DNA from: Planctomycetota bacterium
Lineage (GTDB): Bacteria > Planctomycetota > UBA8742 > UBA2392
Direction of reading: 5' to 3'
DNA: 64,000 nt
Assembly (NCBI GenBank): GCA_020848275.1
Contig: JADLAK010000065.1
Span: forward strand, 1 to 64,000
Each line of letters starts with the position of its first letter. The first letter of the stretch is position 1. Below the pieces are notes generated by a model that was given only the letters and a program-made list of their open reading frames with translations, did no database searches and was not told where the DNA came from. Shown in pieces: positions 21,901 to 27,758 of this stretch. The position numbers and the translations under genes are program-made.

Positions 21901-22157
21901 CTTGTTACACTGATGCCAACGATGGCAGAGGAGGTTGGGCCGAAGGCGGTTTCATTTTCGGTGCGATCTACCGGTGGGGTGATCGTGTGCACCTAAACTG
22001 CGATGGCACCAAGCACGGTGCCGATGTAACGGAAAACACCATCGTTCATGAGGTCAGCCATTTAGCCGCACTAACTTTCGATGACGATGAGCACGGAGGA
22101 AAGCAGAACAATGCTCACGAGTACGAAATACTTGCTGGATTGACGTTAGGCAAGTAA
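9969..22157 (+). CDS. Giant secreted RHS/YD-repeat protein with HExxH metallopeptidase-like toxin domain
   Basis: 4062 residues. Order: signal peptide (1-19); right-handed beta-helix-like region (~20-715); Ig/FN3-like modules (~720-970); a carboxypeptidase-regulatory-like module near 975-1055; FN3 (~1336-1435); DUF6531-type RHS start domain (~1765-1880); two tandem 80-residue modules (~2133-2290) interrupting YD repeats that run to ~3338; an unusual ~390-residue insert (~3340-3730); the RHS core end (NRIYSPYLGRWTTPDP, DPTGLW ~3807); and a variable C-terminal domain (3808-4062) with HEVSH (4027-4031) followed by TFDDDEHGG. The HExxH plus downstream Asp pattern suggests an M35/aspzincin-like metallopeptidase. 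The C-terminal DNA looks AT-richer than the core, as in swapped polymorphic-toxin tips. A likely immunity gene follows 18 bp downstream. Confidence 0.93.
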   Translation: MHRFLLIALTLLFANSLAALTINADITSASPSNWKTWTASDSPYVLAPASGQTIKIRDSVTVTIDTSGGAVEVELSQDCDLQIGNGSGDGGDLVISPSGGDVTFKIRDNGNIIVNAHGSITFSNVSYDTSFTRFGTGSTDDQPGALIFDADQTKQSALLRCNFSYMGNDNQNAALYIKSSATYVPSIQNISFSSCIESAIRMDGNGVNVLKAGNIGNLFNVSNTSYVLYLNAAVSTAESIRFPDVTTPATPEARLDGTCQVGDTTNTSHWRFGDGYTVKCSSGSKVQVVNGSVWGTAESKPKFQAISGSAYNGWGGFIDDTGDEYGNPGYPGKPNVFGDIGPFAYLEIWNAVVGVELFKGTSYVPVSGVQTLWRFPGLTIKKCDIGIRVRTFIDTGSGDAGYSATIEGADIGGPDSTDDCQSWGIYVDHGRTVFSNCSVRGCPNEAIHLGTTTVNLKCDVAIRDCRLTDSTTSPGLIGIFADSCQGAFPLLIERTVITGYHTGISFFQTSTGSYTPSRSLTLKGSYVSGFAYGTDVSATGLSAEVQTAATCALLVEDCTVSGTNKTGTGTARGFWLKEVRSGSSFVVRRTNIDANADFGVDIVSATNNTCQYTFDQCSFTGNGDGGTNEGGIRDARAQNAKVVAFHCTFAGNSPRGVSDTDATAEADATYCYWNHSSGPDDAGPGTGDAVSTNVDFDPFLGAAYFSSLLGGSPASASSWDVKEDANINADNLHVVQNRPYFAWTFASDFSGNTQASYEIDVSGVADFSTDIRWDGAKTDTSSQVPIRYPATGGAILALNDGTTYYARIRLWSQDAVVGPWGYLTFRMNSAPQTVTNGSPAGGGTIGDATPQLQWDYPTDAEEDPLFFYIQLDTSTNFNTGALRTIDTSGSLGTGGALDYSLDGGTTWLPAPYDGIPKTSSITPKVRLTLPHLYPNGLGTLTTTTTWYWRAKANDRFELSASYSSNFSFYVSRKYNLSGRLTTVGGGNPGSGEEVLVLLNGSAASKTGSSTTNGSGDFTFQMTSDAKVGDALVLYLNRAGGSPNKCARVVHFTGADISGLDLREERVYVQQGLVNKAVTNADFAGDSGVDVDIPWSETSGAIVFDFGSGTSGEIYVLGEWSLTGSVTATANNPLVRTETTGTLTTSGQAVTAYDLEVDGILQITGGSLFTVTNSADCDNTLRVFDSTLRLQKTSTGINLTINSLFEARDSTFDVNTGGVSTLTFDGAYPAYSSAVNCTGCVFSKVGVVFETDALLVQFGNSTFKDGISTRHIYWKSSGQITATTMRGIQFDYALTQGSQYNVQADSSAKVLTMLACGGIRAGEGYDGGYDANVLWSPLPPKDVKFIAGDTRIRLEWTQDDQTELANAGYNVYSYDGQSIPPSTKLNGSLITTNSYNITGLTNGTTYTLYVTCVDTNPNPDLESDPSVWVIAAPIAGSIALVAPSTGVQGTNAAITIVGQNTHWDGSATWSVSGTGVTENDLIVLSPCLALGDLTINAGASATGRTLTMTRNNVWTIAAYDEVKTSAYTIFASASTNRPIASFTSPSADANVRASGAGAPSWTIGLSFNANSGASIDTASFEFYTARKISHNGGDINDPPTNIASTIFESISASAATATIEQAIGAGTQNFYDGEYVVSARIGNTAGLYSEWVSRRFYVDGAGANFVKVPDSGGLPVVLKQGDVSRTISLSGTSLSASPLPDFGTDVTVHSATVTGLGSGLDVVVSVDQLATCGPREFQSNGGAKKGWVIVEYPTNIIPTTNTTNPEPSRNPAIGGVNVFLVSGAFFKSETDIATRGRMMGISWSRFYRSDITYNGPLGFNWVGHYFQRAICDSGSGDIWWYTPDGRKEVFSDVTGGFSNPAGVYVTATRETTHNTITLTDRNGMACVFDAQGRLWKCVDRNGNKTECTYNYAGQLTTITDDRARTYNIIYHTHGRVDKVQDKVWNTGTPREVEYEYNSRGDLCEQKAPTTDRYDGDPLPRITYSYRYNTTHRLTSCINPREFAQGSNPTAYLENEYQGSKVINQRLGEPDQWVYLRYVSSTLVRVVDRRGLRTDYTIDASGRTTAIKRYTNFWAVDTDVPINDSTISSTGSKVRSSDPTSFDSNFFYNSNNEIIGVVNPRGNRTTYQYVTGAQQTSGTATYCSNAVLTKTGAGWTTDALAGMTLRMGSSDSDYRYYPIVSNTSTTITVNSVFNLQTDGWGASAYAVFDGSNASQTSGTATSCSANILTKSAAGWTTNAWAGMSLRMGTNVGNYKFYAIVSNTSTTITVDSTFSLSGDGWGASSYAVFVHNSDAMAAGNVVKVFRTGLSGETNLVTQYTYEPRYQFVKRAKNPRGYTTTYTYDYEDTSSATDKFAGNLIKVTAPSVTLGQPSAQTIETRTTYNLYGQPVSSVDAEGNVTHYRYYSGSGHDGFLYQSVSAYGVLDITSEFEYDNVGNLVASWSPRAFEPSATKDNFKTSFEVNELNQTWHSQSVVQHVGDDDRVDVYKHFDANGNVTHVFREYVTDIGGEKALPSSSQAVDPAWFVGEKASTAMAATWVESNTTYNLLNYPTQSTIDAVAGSTITRLSRSTVYDANYNVISSISPLGNRSGTIFDERDMVFQSISGQYSSVSATYQSDYDLNGNLVTSKDANGNTSTFTSDGFDRNTISQDPAGNQRKSYFDANSNVTKTEAFQGSVSSGVLLTRSESFFDEADRTYKSQSLALDENGNAMGDGLRVSTTLLDKNSRTISSTDDNGVSSYQFYDAANRTLYTRDATGNETYFTYSLAGSITKSTYREINLQTGDVEVSHESSFYDYVNRRTRFEDRRYNASSKDTHTEAKYDGWGRVTESKDAAGTATSTTFDLLSRAVRSTRKPDTGDATKDIVTDTFYDDDSRVTMTSICENPGTWTNWQDTSFEYDARGRTTTVRRPDGSINTFSYDANSNQTGWVDRLGTRVTDTFDSRNLIANRTITFAAGSTVKGTTYESYDFDALGRITSCSNYDGTRMISSSTWTYNSLSMPVSLTQTMTMSTGTSAGTYTTTCEYDASGFNTAIVYPSGRRIENTRDNQGRLSSTTDVSTAKQLAAYVYAGSGRLALRIYGNGTRSTFSYEAAGCGCGGFSSYCEKAEHTFSSEVLYSHERRYSVDGDVLTERCNHEGAMGLAYRYDKSHRLTEVYYGVDMYNTIIDTYKSSNPSTFPVKRIYNLDQRGNRSGSSAVNEVDSSAATRNATDFTVGNDANDTENLYTSVDGDSFTYDAAKQITYDPSTGLYYAYDYKGQLILEDNSSDFSSPQRKYSYDNVGRRKAEEVWYDSTNYSNTITTDFPQRSSCGCSNSGIQPASERTLNAAGSEISKTDYIYGQGVRSPGSGGGSHPATAFALPSGGGMPGSSLVVYIPDGEPFYVHEGADGWMLGNTTGNAGSAGWRRHEIHRNDSGAPMKYDVMLDIKPGNISKVRHIGGATPDHNMDWPSTDEPDGRHTKIEITFGLGANEYDRRELRISRPGHATDRYISAPITLNTTSYIIVWDPNSTVYDALVGLTQGFTVLDFLEGNLAIPATIYEEDYNTPAAPGQTRYFIKSTFNVSSIDTTYYICPDRYNAPTIWYPVVGISSTDNCVMVAHDHRIGAGPDEFSCWFSKKPLGPLAPETATQAGVWEGVSGTDTDPTEFWDNEAQFKSFMIGWTLIPDVENPVYLTISAVSSNGLVLTVTGKYGTTSGVSKRYRVVPPLGVNGKVGGICDPTRVKDGDLDSGGPRYPWAAGYRYDAPVAGCNISGTIYGAQSGTNLKGQYYCWNRIYSPYLGRWTTPDPAASPSWNLWDYCSGVPVARSDPTGLWFTLDFRPAIKDVARKSTNGDTITETYYLNKQTNEYVYSGVKRTGNVVINGNKFPYEMADCECCAGVTGDWMRDRVVGAITKIRRLSILADQLKEKHDKTTITSIDDLDVDSPMRKMLANFGTADYSNFNFETGEGIVSMRFVEGIGSAVNRIQDVLGKMYWWTRDPGIKMTCYTDANDGRGGWAEGGFIFGAIYRWGDRVHLNCDGTKHGADVTENTIVHEVSHLAALTFDDDEHGGKQNNAHEYEILAGLTLGK

Positions 22158-22175
22158 GCTTTCCTTGGGAGGCAT

Positions 22176-22538
22176 ATGCACCATATCAAGTGCTCACGGT
22201 GGTCATTTGTAATTGCGATCTCTCTAGCGACTATATTATTTACTAGCTGCGGTCGTATTGAGGATGTTCCGTTTCCTCAAGGGAGATGGGAGAGCGATTC
22301 TAATTTTTTTGTCTTTGGCTCAGCCACCACCTTTGATTGGAGATTCGACGAGGAAGGAAGTCGCAAATGGGTGCAAGGTAAATATGTGCTCAGTTCTGAC
22401 ATCATTGAGTTTAAAGGACATTATGTTGATGACAATGGATTGTACAAGGAACGTGTAGATACTACAGGCAAGATTATTCATGGTCACGAAGTTACCATGA
22501 TTGTTGATGGTCACACATATCATTACCGAAAGCGATAG
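22176..22538 (+). CDS. Small lipoprotein, probable immunity protein of the RHS toxin
   Basis: 120 residues. Signal peptide with lipobox ILFTSC (Cys25), then a ~95-residue beta-rich domain (GRWESDSNFFVF ... WRFDEEGSRKW ... MIVDGHTYHYRKR). It starts 18 bp after the RHS stop and has the same low-GC look as the RHS C-terminus, the usual position and behaviour of a cognate immunity gene. A lipoprotein fits protection against a periplasmic or surface protease. The fold is unrecognised; the role is inferred from position. Confidence 0.65.
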   Translation: MHHIKCSRWSFVIAISLATILFTSCGRIEDVPFPQGRWESDSNFFVFGSATTFDWRFDEEGSRKWVQGKYVLSSDIIEFKGHYVDDNGLYKERVDTTGKIIHGHEVTMIVDGHTYHYRKR

Positions 22539-22550
22539 ATTGAAGCCAAT

Positions 22551-22596
22551 GGTAGTGTCCACAATTTTGCGCACATTCTGAAAGCATAGTTGATCG
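22551..22596. repeat. 46-bp dispersed repeat, copy 1
   Basis: Copy of a repeat built around GTCCACAATTTTGCGCACA followed by TT/CTGAA and a TxGTTGATCG tail. Near-identical copies lie at 23655 and 26691, each just downstream of a small secreted or lipoprotein gene. Probably the end of an old mobile element or a recombination target; beyond 22596 it diverges from the other copies. Confidence 0.75.
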
Positions 22597-22625
22597 TTGT
22601 CCGTAAACGTTGGTGAGCCTACTGG

Positions 22626-22928
22626 CTATTCTCGGTTGTGTCGTTCGTCCATTCTGTCGTCGAGGTCTATTTCCGCTTTGAGATGTCCTTCTTCATGGCG
22701 GATCCACTCATGAATCCACGGAGTTTTGAATCCGCGGAAAGCGTCCAAAACTTTCCGCCGTTCGAGCGCACGATCCCGAGCGTGTCCAACCCGGATTTCA
22801 CCGGAGTTCCGACCGATCAGAAAGGCACGCAGCACCTCTGCGTCCTCCGCAAACTCGGACAGTAGCCAATCCCTCAGTGGGGGAATGATCGGCTTGCCGG
22901 CGGCAAGACTGCTCACTATGAACAATAT
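22626..22928 (-). pseudogene. Remnant of a larger protein C-terminus (hypothetical)
   Basis: Minus-strand frame of about 100 codons (from MRILFIVSSLAAGK at about 22928; frame extends to 23006). The composition is protein-like: PPLRDWLLSEFAEDAEVLRA, then WIHEWIRHEEGHLKAEIDLD. It reads like the charged C-terminal tail of a bacterial NTPase, cut off at its N-terminus. It overlaps the start of the next plus-strand lipoprotein gene in the longer form, so it is most likely a decayed fragment. Confidence 0.35.
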
Positions 22929-22951
22929 TCGCATCGTGAAGGGGAACACAT

Positions 22952-23626
22952 ATGGGATTGACGAAATCCATCGCTGGGGCTTTGACGGTGTATGCTCGCC
23001 TCGCATTCGTGGCCTGTTTGATGTTGGTCACATGCAGTTGTGCGAATGGCAAAGATGATCGGCTTAGAGGTAATACTATGACATTGGCGGGGGGGGACGG
23101 TTGCGTTCGATTGAGTCTGATTGGGAAGCCGCTGAACCTTGTCGAACAAGCTTACGGAAAGGGGCAGATAGTCACATCCTTTTCGGCCGCCGAACCAAAC
23201 CCGAAATGGGAAGAATCGAAGCGGCTCGAATTTCTCAGTACCACGCCTCTTCAAGTGTTAAGATTTTCGTATTTTGAATGTGTCATTAACTTGAAGAACC
23301 AAATTATGGATGTCTGGTTGATCAAGGACGCTTCAAATGCTGAGTTTTGGCAAGGCAGCGGTGACCATGAGATGATTTTTCGCAAAGGGCATAGCATAGA
23401 TTATTGGGTTCATTGGCAAGACACCTGCTTGGTTATTGAGTTTTGTGAAGTCTTGGACGACAAGCGTCATGGCCTGTATATCGCGTGGCATAGCAATCGA
23501 AGTATGGCGAGCATGGGTTATTATACCAACGGCGAAAAATCAGGGACGTGGTTGGAATTTAATGAGGACTCGGTGCCAATCAGGATGCAATCGTACAAAA
23601 ATGGGAAAGTGCATAAATCTGAATAG
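22952..23626 (+). CDS. MORN/YwqK-like lipoprotein, possible orphan immunity protein
   Basis: 224 residues. N-terminal signal with lipobox-like VTCSC (~residue 30), a central unrecognised beta-rich part and a C-terminal pair of MORN-variant repeats (GLYIAWHSNRSMASMGYYTN, then GEKSGTWLEFNED ... YKNGKVHKSE) as in YwqK-type antitoxins. It sits in the cassette string downstream of the RHS toxin and before repeat copy 2, consistent with an orphan immunity gene left by toxin-tip exchange. GGGAACACAT before the ATG gives only a moderate ribosome site. Confidence 0.6.
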   Translation: MGLTKSIAGALTVYARLAFVACLMLVTCSCANGKDDRLRGNTMTLAGGDGCVRLSLIGKPLNLVEQAYGKGQIVTSFSAAEPNPKWEESKRLEFLSTTPLQVLRFSYFECVINLKNQIMDVWLIKDASNAEFWQGSGDHEMIFRKGHSIDYWVHWQDTCLVIEFCEVLDDKRHGLYIAWHSNRSMASMGYYTNGEKSGTWLEFNEDSVPIRMQSYKNGKVHKSE

Positions 23627-23654
23627 AAAAATTCTAATCGCTTCATTTTTTAGT

Positions 23655-23767
23655 GGTTGTGTCCACAATTTTGCGCACATTTTGAAATCATAGTTGGTCG
23701 GTCGAGCCTGAAGTTCATCTACCGCGTCCGTTTTGATTCATCCCGCTGCCGCAAGTTTTGCGCCGCG
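23655..23767. repeat. Dispersed repeat, copy 2 (46-bp core plus extension)
   Basis: Core 23655-23700 matches copies at 22551 and 26691. The similarity to copy 3 continues for about 65 bp (GCCTGAAGTTCATCTACCG versus GCCTGAATTTCATCTACGA and onward), ending in what on the minus strand looks like the tail and stop of the same small gene. It therefore seems to be the 3' end of a lost mobile element. Confidence 0.65.
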
Positions 23768-23845
23768 TGGTCCTCGCCCGGAATCAACTCTTTTTTGCAA
23801 CCTGTTGTACGCTACGCACAATCAAGGCTTCCGAGGTCTTTTCCT

Positions 23846-25666
23846 ATGCGGATCAAATCCACTGTAGGCGCGCTATTGTTAGCCGCGGTTTGCATTCACA
23901 CAGGTTTGGTTAGCAGGCCTGCAGCGAAGGGCTGGCCTGCATCCAACCAACTGGAGGTGCAACTTGGGGCGGGGGACTTCGCCATAACGGCCGATGGCTC
24001 TGTTCCGACTTTCGTTCAAAGTCAGGACAAAGGGGCGGCTGCGGTCCGCAGTGCCGTAGAGCTCATGCACGTCCAGAGCGCATGGGATCTGGGCCTTCAC
24101 GGAGAAGGCATGGTGGCTGCTGTTCTAGACACGGGAATATTCAAGAAACACCCTGATCTGGCCGGAGCCGACAAGATTTTGCATTACGAACAAGTTGATA
24201 AATCTCTTGGCGATCCTGAGGCTGACAAACATGGGCACGGAACCCACGTAGCCGGCATTATCGCCGCAAATGGGCAGGCAGGAGGCGTTGTCGGGATAGC
24301 TCCCAAGGCCAAGCTCGTGTGCGTAAAAGTACTGGATGATGCGGGTCTATTTACGCTCAGTGATGCGCTAAAAGGGCTGCTATGGGTTGAAGGCCAATAC
24401 GCGAAACTGGGCATTTCTGTTGTCAACATTTCTTTCTCGACACACAACTTATGCACGACGCCGCCGGCGTTTGATTTTGATGGTGATGAGGTAAGGGGTA
24501 AGATACGGCAGTCCATCAAGCGCCTAGCGGATCAGGGGGTGATCGTCGTGGCCGCTTGCGGGAATCAGGGTTACTGTGGGGCTGTCGGCTTTCCTGCAAT
24601 TTGCCCTGAAACAGTATCCGTCACCTCCGCCGCAAAAGATGCGTATTGGAGGGAACTGCCTTCTTTCCCGCCGTTTCGAAACCGAATTTTGCGCGACCAA
24701 CAGGGCGCGCCCGAATTTGGAACAGATCTCGCAGCGCCTGGCGAGAACATCACCTCGACGTGGAACTGTGCTCCCAATAGCGTTAGAGAACTTTTTGGAA
24801 CGAGTATGGCCGCGCCGATGGCAAGTGGGGCAGTCTTGCTTGTACAGCAATTGTACAAAAGCCGGAAAGGCAAACTGCCGACGGCCGCAGAGGTCGAGCG
24901 ATGGTTGTCCTCCTGTAACCTCAAGCAATTCACGGCGAATGATGTAGGTGGTACCGTCTCGCATACAGAAAGCCATGCGCTGCTCGACATTGGCCAAGTG
25001 TTGGATGCCTGCCAAAATGACTTAGGGGCTCAAGAAACCGAAGACGTCATCATTGGTTTTTCCGGCCCGGGTAATTCAACGCTCGCGGCAAAGAAAGGGG
25101 ATGTAAATAAGGAAGTGTCCATTGTGGATCTGCGAAATGCATTCTGTACTGGCTTCGTCGAACTTCTGGACCGGTCGGGTGCCAAGAAGTTTGGCCTAAC
25201 CCGCCAAGACAGCGATCAGTGGTACACGAGCGTCAGCATTAACGACGGCGGGATCACGCTTCACGTCGGAAGTAACTCAGGCTCGTTTGGCCGCGGCTCG
25301 ATACACCTGCGATTCTCGTTGTCGTTGGTTGCGCGAGCGGATACCGGGTTTGCTGTTACGCCACAGCAGTTCAACTTAAAAGCCGAAAAGATGAGTGACA
25401 ATCAAGAGTATTCTGAGCTGACCTTTGGCGAGGATTATCGATCTCTACGTGACGACTGGGTTACAAACCGGTCCCTCAACTCGGCGATCGATCAGGTGTT
25501 TCGAAAGAACACTGCTGAAGTGAATAGATTTCTTCAACATCTCGCGGTGGAGCTGCGAAGTGCATTCGTTCAGTTGATCGAGGCAATTGCCCCGCCGTTC
25601 AATTACGTATGTACCCAAGTGGTCTTTAGACCGGGTGAGATTGTTTTCCGGGTGAAGAAGCGTTAG
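23846..25666 (+). CDS. Secreted subtilisin-family serine protease
   Basis: 606 residues from the ATG at 23846, which begins a normal signal peptide (MRIKSTVGALLLAAVCIHTG). The frame is open to 23657, but that part lies in the dispersed repeat and is not protein-like. S8 catalytic triad: Asp95 (AAVLDTGI), His131 (HGHGTHVAG) and Ser320 (GTSMAAP), with the oxyanion Asn in AACGNQG. Residues ~400-606 form a C-terminal extension with beta-rich sequence and an alpha-helical segment, function unknown. It probably cleaves extracellular proteins. Neighbouring lipoproteins may be inhibitors or partners. Confidence 0.9.
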   Translation: MRIKSTVGALLLAAVCIHTGLVSRPAAKGWPASNQLEVQLGAGDFAITADGSVPTFVQSQDKGAAAVRSAVELMHVQSAWDLGLHGEGMVAAVLDTGIFKKHPDLAGADKILHYEQVDKSLGDPEADKHGHGTHVAGIIAANGQAGGVVGIAPKAKLVCVKVLDDAGLFTLSDALKGLLWVEGQYAKLGISVVNISFSTHNLCTTPPAFDFDGDEVRGKIRQSIKRLADQGVIVVAACGNQGYCGAVGFPAICPETVSVTSAAKDAYWRELPSFPPFRNRILRDQQGAPEFGTDLAAPGENITSTWNCAPNSVRELFGTSMAAPMASGAVLLVQQLYKSRKGKLPTAAEVERWLSSCNLKQFTANDVGGTVSHTESHALLDIGQVLDACQNDLGAQETEDVIIGFSGPGNSTLAAKKGDVNKEVSIVDLRNAFCTGFVELLDRSGAKKFGLTRQDSDQWYTSVSINDGGITLHVGSNSGSFGRGSIHLRFSLSLVARADTGFAVTPQQFNLKAEKMSDNQEYSELTFGEDYRSLRDDWVTNRSLNSAIDQVFRKNTAEVNRFLQHLAVELRSAFVQLIEAIAPPFNYVCTQVVFRPGEIVFRVKKR

Positions 25667-25735
25667 GACCACGTCTCATTTTGCGAGCGGCGGGTGACGC
25701 CGATCCACGTACCGATACCAAAAGGAATCAATACG

Positions 25736-26677
25736 ATGCGTTCATGGCTCATTATTGGGATTATCTTTGCCGGCGTCATTTCGGGATGCACCGGTGTACA
25801 ATTCAACTCCGGGATGCCCACCTATGAAGAGCCCGATACCCTGAAGCGACGAGTGTTGCTCGAGGCAAGCCTTTCCGAAGTTAACGCGGAAGCATATTTG
25901 GGACTAATTGTCAGAGCACCCAAAGGCCAGGCAATTCCCAAGAGGATTACCGAGGCGGACATTCTACAGCTTCCTCTGACTGGACGCGTAGTACGGAACG
26001 TTGAAGTAGTCAATCATGCTGAAGGTGCGGTGACGAGGAACATGACTGTTGACTCGTCACTGGTCTTCTTGAATAGCAATTACAAATCTACGTACAACGC
26101 CAAACTGAAGGCTTGCGACGTTCTCCAAGCCTATATCGATACTCAAGACGAGAGCACTCGGACCAAGATCGTGGCCTTTGCGACCGCGCGCAAGGATGAC
26201 ACGACTTGGGACTATTATTGGATTAGCAAAATTGCGATCTTGGCAGTTTACAAGAACAAGGAAACCAGCCGCGGGGCGAACGGTTCGGTCGCGTATCAAG
26301 CCTTTTCAATCGGAAGCACTTATTTTGATGTAAGCGCTGACGCAGCGATCGAACGGTATCTGGCCATTGGCGTCCTTCCTGTAAAGAGTTTCCTCAGTGA
26401 TGGTAGCGCTCAATCAAGTGACATCTTGGAAGAGCAAGGATTCAAGGCTTGCGAGGGGCAATCCGTGACCGCCGGGGATACTTTGACGAAGAGGTTACTC
26501 ATTTACGAGCGCCTAGGAAAAGATCAGTTGGAGCGCCTACAGAAATGGTTTTACTTGGGTGGCGACGGCGAAGTTAGCGCCAGTCAAAGTCCTGACGAGA
26601 TATTCGCCAAAATCCGTGGTGAAGCTGGCGTTGTCGAACTCGGCCTCACAGCGGCAGACATCGTCTACGGAAAGTGA
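25736..26677 (+). CDS. Hypothetical lipoprotein
   Basis: 313 residues from the ATG at 25736, preceded by AAAGGA nine bases upstream. Lipobox VISGC (Cys18). The mature part is mixed alpha/beta with no motif I recognise. It follows the subtilase by 69 bp on the same strand and is followed by dispersed repeat copy 3, so it belongs to the same cassette-like block. A surface or periplasmic role, perhaps protease-related, is inferred from position only. Confidence 0.7.
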   Translation: MRSWLIIGIIFAGVISGCTGVQFNSGMPTYEEPDTLKRRVLLEASLSEVNAEAYLGLIVRAPKGQAIPKRITEADILQLPLTGRVVRNVEVVNHAEGAVTRNMTVDSSLVFLNSNYKSTYNAKLKACDVLQAYIDTQDESTRTKIVAFATARKDDTTWDYYWISKIAILAVYKNKETSRGANGSVAYQAFSIGSTYFDVSADAAIERYLAIGVLPVKSFLSDGSAQSSDILEEQGFKACEGQSVTAGDTLTKRLLIYERLGKDQLERLQKWFYLGGDGEVSASQSPDEIFAKIRGEAGVVELGLTAADIVYGK

Positions 26678-26690
26678 TGGCAGATGTGTC

Positions 26691-26803
26691 GGTAGTGTCC
26701 ACAATTTTGCGCACATTTTGAATGCATCGTTGATCGGTCCTGCCTGAATTTCATCTACGACAACACGTTTGACTCGTTACGCCACTGCAACATTTCCGCC
26801 GCC
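26691..26803. repeat. Dispersed repeat, copy 3 (46-bp core plus extension)
   Basis: Core 26691-26736 shares almost every base with copies 1 and 2. The extension to about 26803 matches copy 2. On the minus strand it carries the stop codon (26777-26779) of the gene remnant annotated next. Confidence 0.7.
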
Positions 26804-26960
26804 ACTTGGGTTGAGGGTCGCCGCCTTTGCCATTTTCCGCGCCTGGTCCATCTCCCGCAATCGGTCCATGTCCAGATAGCGTTTGCTGTCCGATGTGATC
26901 GAGATTCGTAACTTACGACTCACGCGCCTGCAGGCGTCGTAGTTAATGCCTTGCTTACGA
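26777..26960 (-). pseudogene. 3' remnant of an unidentified mobile gene
   Basis: Minus-strand open frame without a start codon, reading SKAGFSACRKQGINYDACRR then KLRISITSDSKRYLDMDRL and ending GGGNVAVA-stop. The Arg/Lys-rich helical text is clearly protein-like and overlaps the end of the next gene. Copy 2 of the repeat preserves a degraded version of the same tail. It is best explained as the last ~60 codons of an inserted element whose downstream end is the 46-bp repeat. Confidence 0.45.
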
Positions 26961-27758
26961 CACGCCGAGAATCCAGCCTTCGATGCTGGCGGTTTCCTTC
27001 TCCTCGGGCGTTAACTTTGGACTGAGCCACTTGGCCAATGTTCCGTCTTGGTCCGCTTGGCAAAGTGTCGCCGCAACACTGTATGCGTCGTGCTGATCGG
27101 GCGTGCGGTCTGCCCTTGGATAGTTCTTGCTCCAGAGACGCGGATAGACTTCAACTACGACGGACTTGCCCGCGGGAGGGTCCCAGCCGTCAAACGGCCA
27201 GAAATGGACCTTGCCCTGAGTGTTGTTGCGGATGTATCGCAGCCAGGGGATGCCGGAGTGCGTGGACTTGGCAACATTGCGCTGCCTGGCATTGAAGTTG
27301 AAAACGCTGCTGGCCGTGCCTGTTCGTAGTTCAGTAAGTCTGAACCAGTTTGGATCTCCCACGCGTGCTGCGGCATTGCCCAGAAGCCCAGTCCGCACGA
27401 AATCGACGTAAACGTCGTGGTCTGTTGGCCAGTGCCGCTGAAAGTCGTCGAGGAACGCAGGCCAGTCGTGCGCGAGACCATACTTCGTGAAGTAGGCGAG
27501 TGGGAAGGAGAACCCGTGATCAATGCCGACCAACGCGCGTTCATCCTTCACAAGTTCGGTAGCCAGCCATTCCGCAAGACCACGACGCGTCCAGTACCTC
27601 CTGGGACTCGGCGGCGGAGAAACCTCCACGGGCGCCGAGTTTGGCGTAGCCGAATAAACACGCAAACCCCTCAGACTTGAGGTCGGTGTTTCCGCGCCCG
27701 AGTAATCAACGCCGATGTAGCGGGTGAATGTAGGCACGTTATGCAGGCCGGGTTCCAT
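26955..27758 (-). CDS. DUF429-like predicted nuclease-fold protein
   Basis: 267 residues from the ATG at 27758 (a longer frame to 28046 has shadow composition and overlaps the upstream gene). It opens with RYIGVDYSGAETP, the beta-strand/Asp pattern of RNase-H-fold DUF429 proteins, followed by LVGIDHGFSFPLAYF with a second Asp and, late, VVVEVYPRLW and DQHDAYSVAA. These match the DxD/Glu/DAY spacing of that family, predicted nucleases of unknown substrate. It overlaps the upstream gene by 20 bases. Confidence 0.65.
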   Translation of the reverse strand: MEPGLHNVPTFTRYIGVDYSGAETPTSSLRGLRVYSATPNSAPVEVSPPPSPRRYWTRRGLAEWLATELVKDERALVGIDHGFSFPLAYFTKYGLAHDWPAFLDDFQRHWPTDHDVYVDFVRTGLLGNAAARVGDPNWFRLTELRTGTASSVFNFNARQRNVAKSTHSGIPWLRYIRNNTQGKVHFWPFDGWDPPAGKSVVVEVYPRLWSKNYPRADRTPDQHDAYSVAATLCQADQDGTLAKWLSPKLTPEEKETASIEGWILGVS

